Positions 1-8,859 of a DNA stretch of 64,000 bases are shown here, piece after piece. Both the position numbers and the translations under genes were made by a program. Under the pieces are notes generated by a model. That model did not search any database and was not told the DNA's origin. It was given only the letters and a program-made list of their open reading frames with translations. The DNA is taken from NCBI GenBank assembly GCA_934247115.1, contig CAKQIY010000007.1, forward strand, positions 1-64,000, read 5' to 3'. Source of the DNA: an uncultured Coprococcus sp. (GTDB lineage Bacteria; Bacillota; Clostridia; Lachnospirales; Lachnospiraceae). The stretch's first letter is position 1; every line of letters starts with the position of its first letter.

Positions 1-512
1 TGCCATGCATCTGCCATAAGTGCGCTTGAATCTATCTTCTTCGCATAGTGTCTTGTGTACCAGTACATTATCTCCTTGGTGACAATAGATACAACAGCTG
101 CCACCAGTGCCAGCATCCCCGGTTTCTGAAGGTTCTGGTAATTGCCACCGATTATATCTTTAACCGCCTGTGAGCCGATCTTGATGCCGGTATACAGCAG
201 CACTATAGACAACACGATCGCCGCCACACACTCAAGCCTCTCATGGCCGTAAGGATGCTCCTTGTCGGATTCCTTCGACGCTAGTTTTACTCCAATTATT
301 ACTATTATGGTGCTGAACACGTCTGATGCCGAATGTACCGCATCACTTATCATTGCATTTGAATGTGCAAATATTCCCGCAAATAATTTGAATACTGACA
401 GAAGTATGTTCTGTACTATCGTTATAAACGATACTTTATTTGCAACCTTTTTAAACTCATCCTCTGATACGGCAGATGCCGCCATCGTGTTTTCCTTGTT
501 TGCGCTTTCCAT
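1..512 (-). CDS. Cation diffusion facilitator (CDF) metal exporter, C-terminal part missing at window edge
   Basis: The visible N-terminal 170 residues match the CDF/FieF family: a first membrane helix, the metal-site stretch SDAVHSASDVFS in the second helix, and the family signature DKEHPYGHERLE before the third helix. The protein would export divalent metals from the cytosol; the NiCo riboswitch in its leader suggests Co2+/Ni2+ as the relevant substrates. Two in-frame ATG codons are possible. I prefer the one at 512, because the AGGATGG ribosome binding site sits about 8 bases before it; the ATG at 524 directly abuts this site. The rest of the gene lies beyond position 1. Confidence 0.93.
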   Translation of the reverse strand, partial: MESANKENTMAASAVSEDEFKKVANKVSFITIVQNILLSVFKLFAGIFAHSNAMISDAVHSASDVFSTIIVIIGVKLASKESDKEHPYGHERLECVAAIVLSIVLLYTGIKIGSQAVKDIIGGNYQNLQKPGMLALVAAVVSIVTKEIMYWYTRHYAKKIDSSALMADAW

Positions 513-654
513 ATAATCAGCCATCCTTTCTTAACGAACACCAGTCTATTGAAATCACCTTAATCAAAAGACCGATGCTGTGCGATCAATAAATTTCAGA
601 AAGCTCTTATCACTAAATATATGTGGGAGATTTTATAGAATGTCTAAAAGAGTA

Positions 655-702
655 TAAAAAAACACCCACGACTCAGTATTAGTAACTACTGTCCCGTGGA
701 TG
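655..702 (-). terminator. Intrinsic terminator of the NiCo riboswitch expression platform
   Basis: On the minus strand CATCCACG pairs with CGTGGGTG and an inner CAGTA/TACTG helix extends the stem, followed by seven U. The 5' half of the stem is also the 3' part of the aptamer, so aptamer folding and terminator folding are mutually exclusive. This is the layout of a transcriptional ON switch: metal binding stabilises the aptamer and allows read-through into the exporter gene. Confidence 0.85.
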
Positions 703-772
703 TAAAGATTCCACTGCCATGATGGCCCGACTCCTTGGCTTTCGCCAATGGTCTGCTCAGTTTGTACTGTAG
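671..772 (-). promoter_or_regulatory. NiCo (czcD) riboswitch aptamer
   Basis: Read on the minus strand, the leader contains ACTGAGCAG, a GGCGAAAGCC hairpin, GTCGGGC, GGCAGTGGA and CCACGGGACAGT in this order. These are the conserved blocks of the four-way-junction NiCo riboswitch as I remember it. It lies between a good promoter and the CDF exporter gene, which is the usual genetic context of this class. The lower part of P1 (AGTA/TACT and ACT/AGT around an internal loop) is weaker than in textbook examples. Confidence 0.88.
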
Positions 773-800
773 ATTTATATGCAGTGCAAAGAGTTAGTTT

Positions 801-829
801 AGGTTACCATCTATGGCAGTCTATGTCAA
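801..829 (-). promoter_or_regulatory. Promoter of the riboswitch-CDF transcript
   Basis: TTGACA (824-829), a 17-base spacer and TAACCT (801-806) preceded by TGG, an extended -10. The start would fall just upstream of the NiCo aptamer. Confidence 0.6.
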
Positions 830-880
830 TATTTTTTCAAAATCTTGATTGAATTAATACAGTTCTATTGATTTCAAAAT

Positions 881-911
881 GACGAGACAACCATTCATCG
901 GTCGTCTCGTC
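881..911 (-). terminator. Probable terminator of the GH3 gene
   Basis: A 12-bp stem with one mismatch (GACGAGAC with GTCTCGTC as its core) and a 7-base loop, followed on the minus strand by ATTTTG. The U tract is short, so termination may be weak. Confidence 0.55.
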
Positions 912-940
912 TTCATGCTACTTCTTTGTATATTTTATTC

Positions 941-3712
941 TCACTGCAACTCCTTCTCAAAACGGAATTCTATATCTTTCAGATCGAGTCCATTCGACTT
1001 CACATACAGTCGGAGCACATTGAATCTGCCGTAAAATTTGACCTCTTTCCTGATCACAACATCCCTGCCGTCAGTTCCGTTAAATGTAAAGTTGCTCACA
1101 GGGAATCCGTTGAAAAACAGGGTACACGGCAGCTGGGCAAGCTTTTCGAGCGTCGAGCTTCCCCTCAGGCTCACGGCATACTCTCCCGGATGTTCAACAT
1201 CAAGAGCTATGACATAATTCGTGTCGGCAGTACTAGCCTTCTCTGTCAGATCTATAAGTATGTCTCTGTCGACATTGATGTATTCCACATCATCTATTGA
1301 AAAATCGTCCGCCTGCTTTGGACGGTTTATTATCTCTATATTTACAGGTTCTCCCACAAGGCGCTTAAATGCATTCGTATCCATGGCAAAGTTACACACA
1401 TTCTTTGCGATCCTCTGAAGCTCAGCTCTCAATATACGTCCGTCCTGAAGTGCCTCTATGACATTGTCTCCACCCATGTTCTTCGAGCCGTCCGGGCAGC
1501 ACATATACATGTCATTCTGTGCCTGTATCATAGTCGCAAAGTCATTTGCATCCGGCTCCATACCTCTGCGGTTGATGGACGCCCACCAATCTGTCATGAC
1601 CACACCTGTAAATCCCCACTCATTTCTGAGTATTGTGGTATTCAGATCATAACTTCCTGCGGTGTAGAGACCATTTACCAGACCATATGTTGTCATGACA
1701 GAGTCGGCATATCCCGACTTGACAGCTATCTCAAATCCCTTCAGGTATATCTCCCTGAGTGCCCTCTGGGAGATGACCGAGTCCGTTGTATGGCGGTGAT
1801 ACTCCTGATTATTTCCACAGAAATGCTTGATCGTTCCAGACACGCCGCTGGACTTAAGTCCATCTAACTGTGCAGTTGCAATGGAACCCGTAAGGTATGG
1901 ATCCTCAGAGAAATACTCAAAGTTTCGTCCATTAAGCGGGTGACGGTGGATATTCATTCCCGGTCCGAGAAGAACCTCAACCTTATTTGCTGTCATCTCA
2001 AGTCCGAGAAGTGCGTAAAGCCTTGTATTCAGTTCCCGGTTGAATGAGCATCCGCACAGAGTGCCATTTGGAAGTGAGAAGGCCTTCATGCCCGAATCAA
2101 GTCTCATTCCCGATGGTCCATCATCACAGCACACCGATGGGATCTTATGTGCGATCAAATTGGGCGATACCCCGGCAAATGCGGACGCTGTTCCCGCCGT
2201 CACAAGAGAACTTCCCATTCCCTCTCCGCGGACAAAGCATGCCAGATCCTCATCATCAAACTGCGCGATGAACTCATCCATGGTGGCCTTGCCTTCCTTT
2301 ACATCAAGAAGAGTGATCCCCTTGTCACCGGTAACCGGTATCTCCTCCGGCAGCTCCTGCTCTCTCCTGTCATACATATCAACAGTGACTAGAGGTGTCT
2401 CCTCATACTCTATAAGCATCCTGCCGTTCTCATCACAGAATGGCTTCATGCGGTCAAACTTCTCATATGGTGCAAGTGCCTCCTGAAGCTTCTGAAGCTC
2501 CACTGTCTCAGCAAGCTCAAAGAACAGACACTCTGTTGTATTTCTTATGCTGTTTCCCACATGGATAGTGTAGTCTCCGTTTTCGAGCACATAGCAGTTT
2601 CTGTGGCCCGTGACTCCCGAATCGTCAAATGATGCCATGCGGTCAAGCGGGATCTCAAACTTCAGCTCATCGCTGAGTCCTGGAACAAGCTCCTTTGTCT
2701 TTGCAAAATCAATGAGTACTCTGGCTGGCTTGCCAAGCCTGCCCTGAGGCATCTCACCGTACACCTGGACAACCTCTTTGCCAAGTCTCTTTCCTGTATT
2801 TGTGACCTTGACACAGATATTCGCCACGCCTTTTTCAAAATCCAGGCTTGCATGCTTTACGCCGATCTTGAAGTCTGTGTATGACAATCCGTATCCAAAC
2901 GGATATCTGACCTTATCCTTTGCAAATGTCTCAAAGTAACGATATCCCACATAGATATCCTCTGCGTAGAAATTTCTCTCTTCGCCTCCGAAATTGTCAT
3001 ACGCAGGATAATCCTTGATATCATAGGCTATCGTGTCTGTGAGTTTTCCTGAAGGGCTGACATCCCCTACGAGGACATCAGCCACTCCATATCCGCCGAG
3101 CATTCCGCCCTGCCATACATACATGCAGGCATCCGGGGAAATCGTGTCAAGAAATGACATATCTATAAGACCGCCGACATTCAAGAGAACGACCATCTTC
3201 TGGAAATTCTCTCTGACAAGTCTAAGCATATCAGTCTCTATATCCGTGAGCATAAATGCTCCTTTTTCAAGTGTATTATCCTTGTCCTCGCCAGCTGTTC
3301 TAGCGATTATCACTATGGCTGAATCCGACTCGCTGGCAGCATCCTGCACGAGTTTCTCTGTAACCGGCATCTCCGCCTGTGACCACGGCTCCTGTCCCCA
3401 GCCAAGTCCCAGCTCCACAGGATGTTCCTTATCCCATGCGGCGTAAGTCTCTGCCAGCTTCTGATTGACATTTACATCCTTGCACTCATTAAGTGCATCA
3501 AGGATTCCTACCACTCTGGCAACATTCACCATGCCGCCTGAACCGGTTCCACTCTTATAATAATGGTTCTGCATACGTCCAAATACAGAAACCGTCTCTC
3601 CCTGCTTAAGTGGCAGAGCTTTGTTGTCGTTCTTTAACAGAACCAGTCCCTCTGCAGCCATCTCGCGGGCTGTCTTCTCGTATACTGCCCAGTCAAGTAC
3701 TCTATCTTCCAT
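941..3712 (-). CDS. Glycoside hydrolase family 3 beta-glucosidase with permuted domain order
   Basis: A 923-residue cytoplasmic enzyme (no signal peptide) expected to release glucose or xylose from beta-linked oligosaccharides. The order of domains is reversed compared with most GH3 enzymes: the alpha/beta C-domain comes first (about residues 20-280, ending in the RYPFGYGLSYTDF block), then an Fn3-like domain (about 295-400), then the catalytic TIM barrel (about 480-800) with KHFCGNNQE and the nucleophile Asp708 in GVVMTDWW, then a small beta-rich tail. This inverted order is known from rumen enzymes of Butyrivibrio and Ruminococcus. The start has GGAGG seven bases upstream. The gene appears monocistronic between the CDF and Fic genes. 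Confidence 0.93.
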   Translation of the reverse strand: MEDRVLDWAVYEKTAREMAAEGLVLLKNDNKALPLKQGETVSVFGRMQNHYYKSGTGSGGMVNVARVVGILDALNECKDVNVNQKLAETYAAWDKEHPVELGLGWGQEPWSQAEMPVTEKLVQDAASESDSAIVIIARTAGEDKDNTLEKGAFMLTDIETDMLRLVRENFQKMVVLLNVGGLIDMSFLDTISPDACMYVWQGGMLGGYGVADVLVGDVSPSGKLTDTIAYDIKDYPAYDNFGGEERNFYAEDIYVGYRYFETFAKDKVRYPFGYGLSYTDFKIGVKHASLDFEKGVANICVKVTNTGKRLGKEVVQVYGEMPQGRLGKPARVLIDFAKTKELVPGLSDELKFEIPLDRMASFDDSGVTGHRNCYVLENGDYTIHVGNSIRNTTECLFFELAETVELQKLQEALAPYEKFDRMKPFCDENGRMLIEYEETPLVTVDMYDRREQELPEEIPVTGDKGITLLDVKEGKATMDEFIAQFDDEDLACFVRGEGMGSSLVTAGTASAFAGVSPNLIAHKIPSVCCDDGPSGMRLDSGMKAFSLPNGTLCGCSFNRELNTRLYALLGLEMTANKVEVLLGPGMNIHRHPLNGRNFEYFSEDPYLTGSIATAQLDGLKSSGVSGTIKHFCGNNQEYHRHTTDSVISQRALREIYLKGFEIAVKSGYADSVMTTYGLVNGLYTAGSYDLNTTILRNEWGFTGVVMTDWWASINRRGMEPDANDFATMIQAQNDMYMCCPDGSKNMGGDNVIEALQDGRILRAELQRIAKNVCNFAMDTNAFKRLVGEPVNIEIINRPKQADDFSIDDVEYINVDRDILIDLTEKASTADTNYVIALDVEHPGEYAVSLRGSSTLEKLAQLPCTLFFNGFPVSNFTFNGTDGRDVVIRKEVKFYGRFNVLRLYVKSNGLDLKDIEFRFEKELQ

Positions 3713-3836
3713 GTGTTAACCTCCGTTGAGTATTTCGAACTTTTTGTATTTTGCTTATAATTTATATTTTACAGTCTGTTTCGTTTATTTGATATGGAAA
3801 AGTTGTTTTATCGTATTACCTGATGACATAACTTTT

Positions 3837-4829
3837 CTACTGCTTTACATATCTCTGATTTCTGCTGTTAGGTTTATCAGGCAATGTCATCTTTATCAGT
3901 CCAAGCTCCATCGCCGGATTTATATAATTTTTTCTAAGGGTCTCTTTTGACTTAAGCCCCAACGCCTCCATTATGGAATTTGACGTATACGGCACATCAT
4001 ATTCCATGACCGCCAGCATCCGCTTCACATATTCTGAAACTTCTGAATTCGATCTGTTCACCTGCAAGATGACTTCATCCAGAATCTGATTTATCATATT
4101 GAGCATGAATTCTATAAATATTTCCGAGTTGCCTTTTGTATGACATACCGCTATCGCATCATAATATTCATTCTGAAACCGCTCAATCTGGCTCTCCAGC
4201 GGTATATATTCAAATACGTTTCTCCACCTATACAGAAGAACCGCATGCCACAATCTTGCCATTCTTCCATTTCCATCTGCAAACGGATGAATGAACACAA
4301 ATTCATAATGGAATATTGCAGATAAGATAAGTGGGTGAATAACTCCCTCATTTTCCTTAACCCACCGCAAAAGATCCCGCATAAGTTCATTTACCATGTG
4401 TGGTGGTGGTGCTATAAATATACACTCACTGCCTGAAAATACTCCCTCATTACCTTTTCTGAACACGCCTGACTCACTAACTGTCCTATATGTCAAGATT
4501 CCATGAATTCTTTTCAAATCTGATATACTTGTCGGATCTATTTCAGGAATCTCCTCATAGGCTGCATATGCATTTTTCACTTCCTGTATTTCTTTTTGAT
4601 CACCAAGAACCAAATGCCCGTTTATTACATCTCTGACATCATTCAACGATAACGAATTTGCCTCTATCTTTAACGAAGAATGAATCGACCTTATTCTGTT
4701 GTTTCTGCGCAAATGTGGCTTTGACTCCAGCTCTTTATGACTGGTAATCCTTCCAACCTTTTCAGATATCTCTGAAACTAGTTCAAGCATTTTATTCGAG
4801 ATCGTATATGGTGGTATATAATCGCTCAT
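3837..4829 (-). CDS. Fic-domain protein (class II) with C-terminal winged helix
   Basis: Fic enzymes usually transfer AMP from ATP to a hydroxyl of a target protein. The complete active-site motif HPFADGNGRMAR is present with catalytic His181. An N-terminal helix carries SLKIEAN (Ser52, Glu56), the place of the inhibitory S/TxxxE(G/N) motif; an Ala follows the Glu instead of Gly. The last 60 residues look like a winged-helix DNA-binding segment, as in Fic proteins thought to bind their own promoter. Length (330 residues) is normal. GGAGG lies seven bases before the ATG. The gene stands alone, with 12-bp direct repeats overlapping its promoter. The target protein cannot be inferred. Confidence 0.9.
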   Translation of the reverse strand: MSDYIPPYTISNKMLELVSEISEKVGRITSHKELESKPHLRRNNRIRSIHSSLKIEANSLSLNDVRDVINGHLVLGDQKEIQEVKNAYAAYEEIPEIDPTSISDLKRIHGILTYRTVSESGVFRKGNEGVFSGSECIFIAPPPHMVNELMRDLLRWVKENEGVIHPLILSAIFHYEFVFIHPFADGNGRMARLWHAVLLYRWRNVFEYIPLESQIERFQNEYYDAIAVCHTKGNSEIFIEFMLNMINQILDEVILQVNRSNSEVSEYVKRMLAVMEYDVPYTSNSIMEALGLKSKETLRKNYINPAMELGLIKMTLPDKPNSRNQRYVKQ

Positions 4830-4841
4830 CAGCTCACCTCC

Positions 4842-4871
4842 ATCTTGCTTATTATCTTGCTTACTATCTTA
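4842..4871. repeat. 12-bp direct repeats overlapping the -10 of the Fic gene
   Basis: On plus, two complete 12-base units (ATCTTGCTTATT, then ATCTTGCTTACT) and a third half unit ATCTTA, which is the -10 box itself on the other strand. They lie between the promoter and the ribosome binding site, where a repressor would act. A candidate operator, possibly for the Fic protein's own winged helix. Confidence 0.5.
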
Positions 4872-4894
4872 CCAATTTATTATGTGTTTATCAA
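4866..4894 (-). promoter_or_regulatory. Promoter of the Fic gene
   Basis: TTGATA (4889-4894), 17-base spacer, TAAGAT (4866-4871), with TGG before the -10. Confidence 0.55.
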
Positions 4895-4966
4895 TGATGT
4901 TTATATACATATCGCAAGATCCCAATGTAGGAATTTGAAGAATCAACGCAAACAACGATAAGCATT

Positions 4967-5009
4967 AATAAAAAACTACTCTACAAAGCATTGCTTTGCA
5001 GAGTAGTTT
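4967..5009 (-). terminator. Terminator of the secreted amidase-like gene
   Basis: A stem formed by AACTACTCT and AGAGTAGTT with CAAAGC/GCTTTG inside (one mismatch), followed on the minus strand by a run of U. It lies about 60 bases after the stop codon of the upstream gene. Confidence 0.8.
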
Positions 5010-5067
5010 GTCTACAATCTGAGACTGAATTTCCTAGTCTTTCCCATATTTTTATATGACATAAAAA

Positions 5068-8000
5068 TTATTTAACTTTTATCTTCTTTATAACACTATA
5101 ACTTCCATATATTTTCTGTGATCCTACAATCTTATAACTTCTCACCCTTACATAATAGATTTTTCCAGTCCGCTTCTTAGTTAATGTCACACTGTACTTA
5201 GAGTTTTTCTTTATTGTATATGTATTTACAGACTTTTTAAATTTACTATCAAGAGCTGTTTGAATCTCATAACCACTTGCCTTTGTATCTTTAACATACT
5301 TAACATATATGCTGGACTTTTTCTGTGATCTGATACCCTTAATTACCTGTATCTTAGGCTTTACAACCACTGTTACCTTCTTTGTTACGGCTTTATATGT
5401 GGTTGTCTCTGCTGCATAAATGGAAACAGTCACCTTACCTGTATTTTTAACAATCATTTTTCCAGTCTTATCAATCGAAACTATATTGTTATTAGAAGAC
5501 TTGTATGATATTTTTCCATTTCCACTTGTCTTTACCTTTATGGTAACAGGATTTCCTCCATATACCAAAGTATAATTTGCAGCATTCGTTGTTATTGTCT
5601 GTGCCTTTTTAACTACAGGCTTTTTGGTTATCTCAAAAACACATGTTGCTGTACCTGCATAATAATCCTCTGTCTCTGCAACATATGCCTTAATTATATA
5701 CTTTCCTTCATTAGATGGTACAGTATTTGAATACTTGTTACTTCCTACTTTAGAATATGTATATGTAACTTTACCTTTTCCATCATTTCCTGTAAGAACT
5801 GGAGAAGATGGACGATCACCAACATGCCAGCCCGACATCATCAAAACAAGATTATTGAGTGACTTTTTCGTTACAGGCTGTGAACTACTATATTTATCTG
5901 TAATTGTAAACTTACAGGTTGCAACTCCAGCATAATATTCATCAGTCTCTGCAACAACAGCTTTTATTATATATGTTCCCGCCTTTGTTGGTATAGCACT
6001 TGTGTACTCTGTACTTCCAACTGATGCATAGCTGTATGTTACTACGCCATTGCCCAAATTGCCTGTCAAAATTGGTGTTGATGCATTTTCGCTTATATCC
6101 CAATCGTCAAGTATTAATACTAAGTTATCCAATGTTTTTTTGACTACCGGAGCTGGCTTACTATTGTTATCCGTTATTGTGAACGTACATGTTGCCACTC
6201 CAGCGCAATATCTATCAGTCTCTGCTACCTCTGCCTTTACAGTATATGTTCCTGCTTTTGTCGGAAATTCTGCTGTGAATACATCGCTTCCCTCTAGTGC
6301 ATATGTATATGTTACCGTACCATTACCATCATTTCCGAGTAATATTGGCTGTGAGGCCGTTCCGCTCAAATCCCAATCAGACATTTTAACGGCAAGATTA
6401 CTTAGTATTCTTTTTGTCGCAACTGTCAAGATATTACTTCTACATCCAGTATAAATTTCGTTCTTATTTTCATATGTACATATACCATATGCTTCTACCG
6501 AATAACTATATGTATTATTCGGTTTTAAACCAGATATAATACAAGTAGTTGTTGAGCCATTTGTTATATCCTTTACCTTTGAATATGTATCATCATTCTG
6601 ATTATACAAATAAATATTATATCCATCTGCTCCTCTTACTGAATCCCATGATATGTTTACACTATCAGCAGAATAATTTACAAGTGATGCATTTGTAGAA
6701 TCAAGATACAAGCCATGGCATTCGGCACCTGATGCACCTACACAATAATCATTTGCTGCATTAACCCTGTACTCATATGTTATTCCTGATATACAATTTT
6801 TATCTTCGTATGTATCTATGTCTTCTCCTGAAACAACTGCTATTCTAGAATAGTCACTGTCCGTTGCCTTCTTACGATACACTTCGTATTTTGTTGCACC
6901 TGACACGGTATCCCATGATAACCGGAAACCGCCCTGTATTGTTGTCAGACCGAGAGCATTACAAGTATCAAGGCTTGTTGCCACCTTCTTTATTGTGAAT
7001 TTCTGAGCTGAACTCTCATTTTTTTCATACAACCACACATTTGTACCATCTGCCGAGCCATTGCTATCTATATCAAGTACCGCATCTCCACATGATGCGT
7101 TTATAAAATAAGCACCATCTGTTCCCCTTACAAACCACTTTTGAGCAGTCGTATTATTTCTTGTATATACCCCTACATTCGTTTCATTTTCCTGTCCCCA
7201 ATTAGTATCGTCAAGAGCTTTATCCGAAGCATTATTTATTATTTCATATGATCCACATTCTCTTTTTCTAAAGTGCCAAAGCTGATTCTGCTGTCCCGAA
7301 GCGGTTCTTATTGTCACATTGTCGTCACTATCAGCGGTCAAACACTTACCATTTCCTGTATTGATTATATTTGCGTAAAAGTCATCTCCTAAGTTAACTA
7401 TCGAGCTATCATAGCCATATGTACTTACTGTCTTTACTGCTTCCCTCTGGCGATGCTCTTTATCATTATAAGGTATTGCATATATATCAATTCTATAATG
7501 TCCTTCTTCTGGAATTGTAAATTGATAACTATTTGCATTTACATCTCCGTTTGAACCTGTTGCTCCACCGAAGCACTCTTTTCCAGTATCAGTATTGGTG
7601 ATGATTAACCAATAATGTAAGAAATCACTCTGACTGCTCGTTTTATTCCACGTAATATTTATTTTATCTCCAACTATGTAACACTCTCTGTTTGTTGTAA
7701 TCGTTGGAGTTGTCATTTCTCCTGAAGCCCCACTCAAAGCACTTATATGTAATACTCTTGCACCAACATCACACCCATTACTCCATGTGTGTGGATCACA
7801 CCATTTTCCAAACGCTCTAGGAGTATTATTTCTAGCTCCGTTATGTGCGTAATAGGTTGCATAACCACTACTATTATATCCTCCACAAATCATTATATGT
7901 GGTCTGTATGTATGCGTATTACACCACTCTATTACAACATCTCCAGCCGCAAGAATATCTCCATCCAGACTTTTTGTCGCCTGTCCAGATGAATCAAGCT

Positions 8001-8322
8001 TTAAAATCTGTCCTTGCACTCCAGTTGCATTTGATACTGCATTATAACAATTTGTCGTTATTGTCTCAGTATTTATTGATATACCACCAGCCTGTACACA
8101 CCGAGAAACAAATTCAGCGCATAATCCTACACCATCATTCCAATGACTTGCTGCATATTGTAACGCTGCTTCAGCGTTATATCCAGCAGCCTCTACCTTG
8201 CCAGCCTTTTTTCCTGGCATAAATGGCACTAACGTAACAATCATTATGGCGGTCATTATCATACTAATACACCGTTTTTTCCGTAACGAAATACCTTCAT
8301 GCAACCTTTCACTCATCCTCAT
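5068..8322 (-). CDS. Secreted multidomain protein: amidase-like Cys domain, ricin lectin, Fn3 and Ig-like repeats
   Basis: A 1084-residue exported protein. A basic start followed by a hydrophobic stretch (about 18-36) is a signal peptide ending near the Ala-Ala-Gly at 45-47. Residues about 48-195 resemble the putative amidase (Amidase_6) Cys-peptidase fold: HWNDGVGLCAEFVSRC with Cys68, then RPHIMICGG and TYYAHN as possible His positions. Next come a ricin-type beta-trefoil (about 310-450, repeated QxW-like blocks), two Fn3 modules, three about 92-residue Ig-like repeats, a Big_2-like module and a final Fn3-like domain. No LPxTG anchor or choline repeats are seen. AGGAGG lies seven bases before the first ATG. 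Likely binds glycans and cuts peptide or amide bonds at the surface; the substrate is unknown. Confidence 0.8.
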   Translation of the reverse strand: MRMSERLHEGISLRKKRCISMIMTAIMIVTLVPFMPGKKAGKVEAAGYNAEAALQYAASHWNDGVGLCAEFVSRCVQAGGISINTETITTNCYNAVSNATGVQGQILKLDSSGQATKSLDGDILAAGDVVIEWCNTHTYRPHIMICGGYNSSGYATYYAHNGARNNTPRAFGKWCDPHTWSNGCDVGARVLHISALSGASGEMTTPTITTNRECYIVGDKINITWNKTSSQSDFLHYWLIITNTDTGKECFGGATGSNGDVNANSYQFTIPEEGHYRIDIYAIPYNDKEHRQREAVKTVSTYGYDSSIVNLGDDFYANIINTGNGKCLTADSDDNVTIRTASGQQNQLWHFRKRECGSYEIINNASDKALDDTNWGQENETNVGVYTRNNTTAQKWFVRGTDGAYFINASCGDAVLDIDSNGSADGTNVWLYEKNESSAQKFTIKKVATSLDTCNALGLTTIQGGFRLSWDTVSGATKYEVYRKKATDSDYSRIAVVSGEDIDTYEDKNCISGITYEYRVNAANDYCVGASGAECHGLYLDSTNASLVNYSADSVNISWDSVRGADGYNIYLYNQNDDTYSKVKDITNGSTTTCIISGLKPNNTYSYSVEAYGICTYENKNEIYTGCRSNILTVATKRILSNLAVKMSDWDLSGTASQPILLGNDGNGTVTYTYALEGSDVFTAEFPTKAGTYTVKAEVAETDRYCAGVATCTFTITDNNSKPAPVVKKTLDNLVLILDDWDISENASTPILTGNLGNGVVTYSYASVGSTEYTSAIPTKAGTYIIKAVVAETDEYYAGVATCKFTITDKYSSSQPVTKKSLNNLVLMMSGWHVGDRPSSPVLTGNDGKGKVTYTYSKVGSNKYSNTVPSNEGKYIIKAYVAETEDYYAGTATCVFEITKKPVVKKAQTITTNAANYTLVYGGNPVTIKVKTSGNGKISYKSSNNNIVSIDKTGKMIVKNTGKVTVSIYAAETTTYKAVTKKVTVVVKPKIQVIKGIRSQKKSSIYVKYVKDTKASGYEIQTALDSKFKKSVNTYTIKKNSKYSVTLTKKRTGKIYYVRVRSYKIVGSQKIYGSYSVIKKIKVK
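5620..6412 (-). repeat. Three tandem Ig-like repeats inside the secreted protein
   Basis: Three units of about 276 bases encode modules that begin NLxVxMSxWD-like and end GTYxxKAxVAETxxYxAGxATCxFxIT. The copies differ in codon use, so the duplication is not recent, but the region could still recombine. Confidence 0.75.
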
Positions 8323-8486
8323 AAACTTTCCTCCTCACATATACCTTTAATAATTACACAAATTATTGCTAAGTTATTTTTCATATCCACATATTTTGTT
8401 TTTTCTTACAGACTACGCTAAAGAAATCCTATTCTAATTATCAGCTCATCCCCCATTTTCTTTTATTAATATCTTATTGCCTCTCA

Positions 8487-8509
8487 TTTTAACGGAATAT
8501 CCGTTAAAA
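8487..8509. promoter_or_regulatory. Perfect palindrome, likely operator of the XRE regulator
   Basis: TTTTAACGGA and TCCGTTAAAA are perfect 10-base arms around ATA. The site lies between the divergent secreted-protein gene and the small XRE gene, just before the AT-rich promoter region of the latter. A typical position and symmetry for XRE-dimer autorepression. The promoter itself is not clear (TTGTAT and TATAGA are 19 bases apart). Confidence 0.6.
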
Positions 8510-8577
8510 GTCAAATTGTATGAATATTTGTAATATATTTTATAGAAGTATATTTTTCAGTAACTTAGGAGTACCTA

Positions 8578-8805
8578 ATGCATTATTATGAAATAATCAA
8601 ATCTCTTCGCGAAGATAATGACCTTAACCAGACTCAGGTTGCAAATATAATACATGTCGCGCAGACAACATATTCGGACTACGAAAAAGGCAAAGTTCGC
8701 ATGCCGATTGAATGCCTTATCGAACTTGCCAGGTATTACAACGTTGATATGAATTACATAACTGGTGTTTCTAGCTGCAAACAGCCATTTCCCATAAAAA
8801 AATAA
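8578..8805 (+). CDS. Small XRE-family transcription regulator
   Basis: The 75-residue product is essentially one Cro/CI helix-turn-helix: LREDNDLNQTQVANIIHVAQ carries the first helices and QTTYSDYEKGKVRMP the recognition helix and following turn. TTAGGAG lies six bases before the ATG. It is one of only three plus-strand genes in the window and is divergent from the secreted-protein gene, with a perfect palindrome between them, so it probably controls itself and perhaps that gene. No partner toxin or protease gene sits next to it. Confidence 0.88.
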   Translation: MHYYEIIKSLREDNDLNQTQVANIIHVAQTTYSDYEKGKVRMPIECLIELARYYNVDMNYITGVSSCKQPFPIKK

Positions 8806-8840
8806 GACACTGACCAACATTATTTTGATCAGTGTCTTAT
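8802..8840. terminator. Bidirectional terminator between the XRE gene and argJ
   Basis: A perfect 12-bp stem (ATAAGACACTGA with TCAGTGTCTTAT). It is followed by U-rich sequence on plus and by seven U on minus, so it can serve both convergent genes. It overlaps the XRE stop codon. Confidence 0.88.
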
Positions 8841-8859
8841 TTTTATTTAAGGGTAAAAC

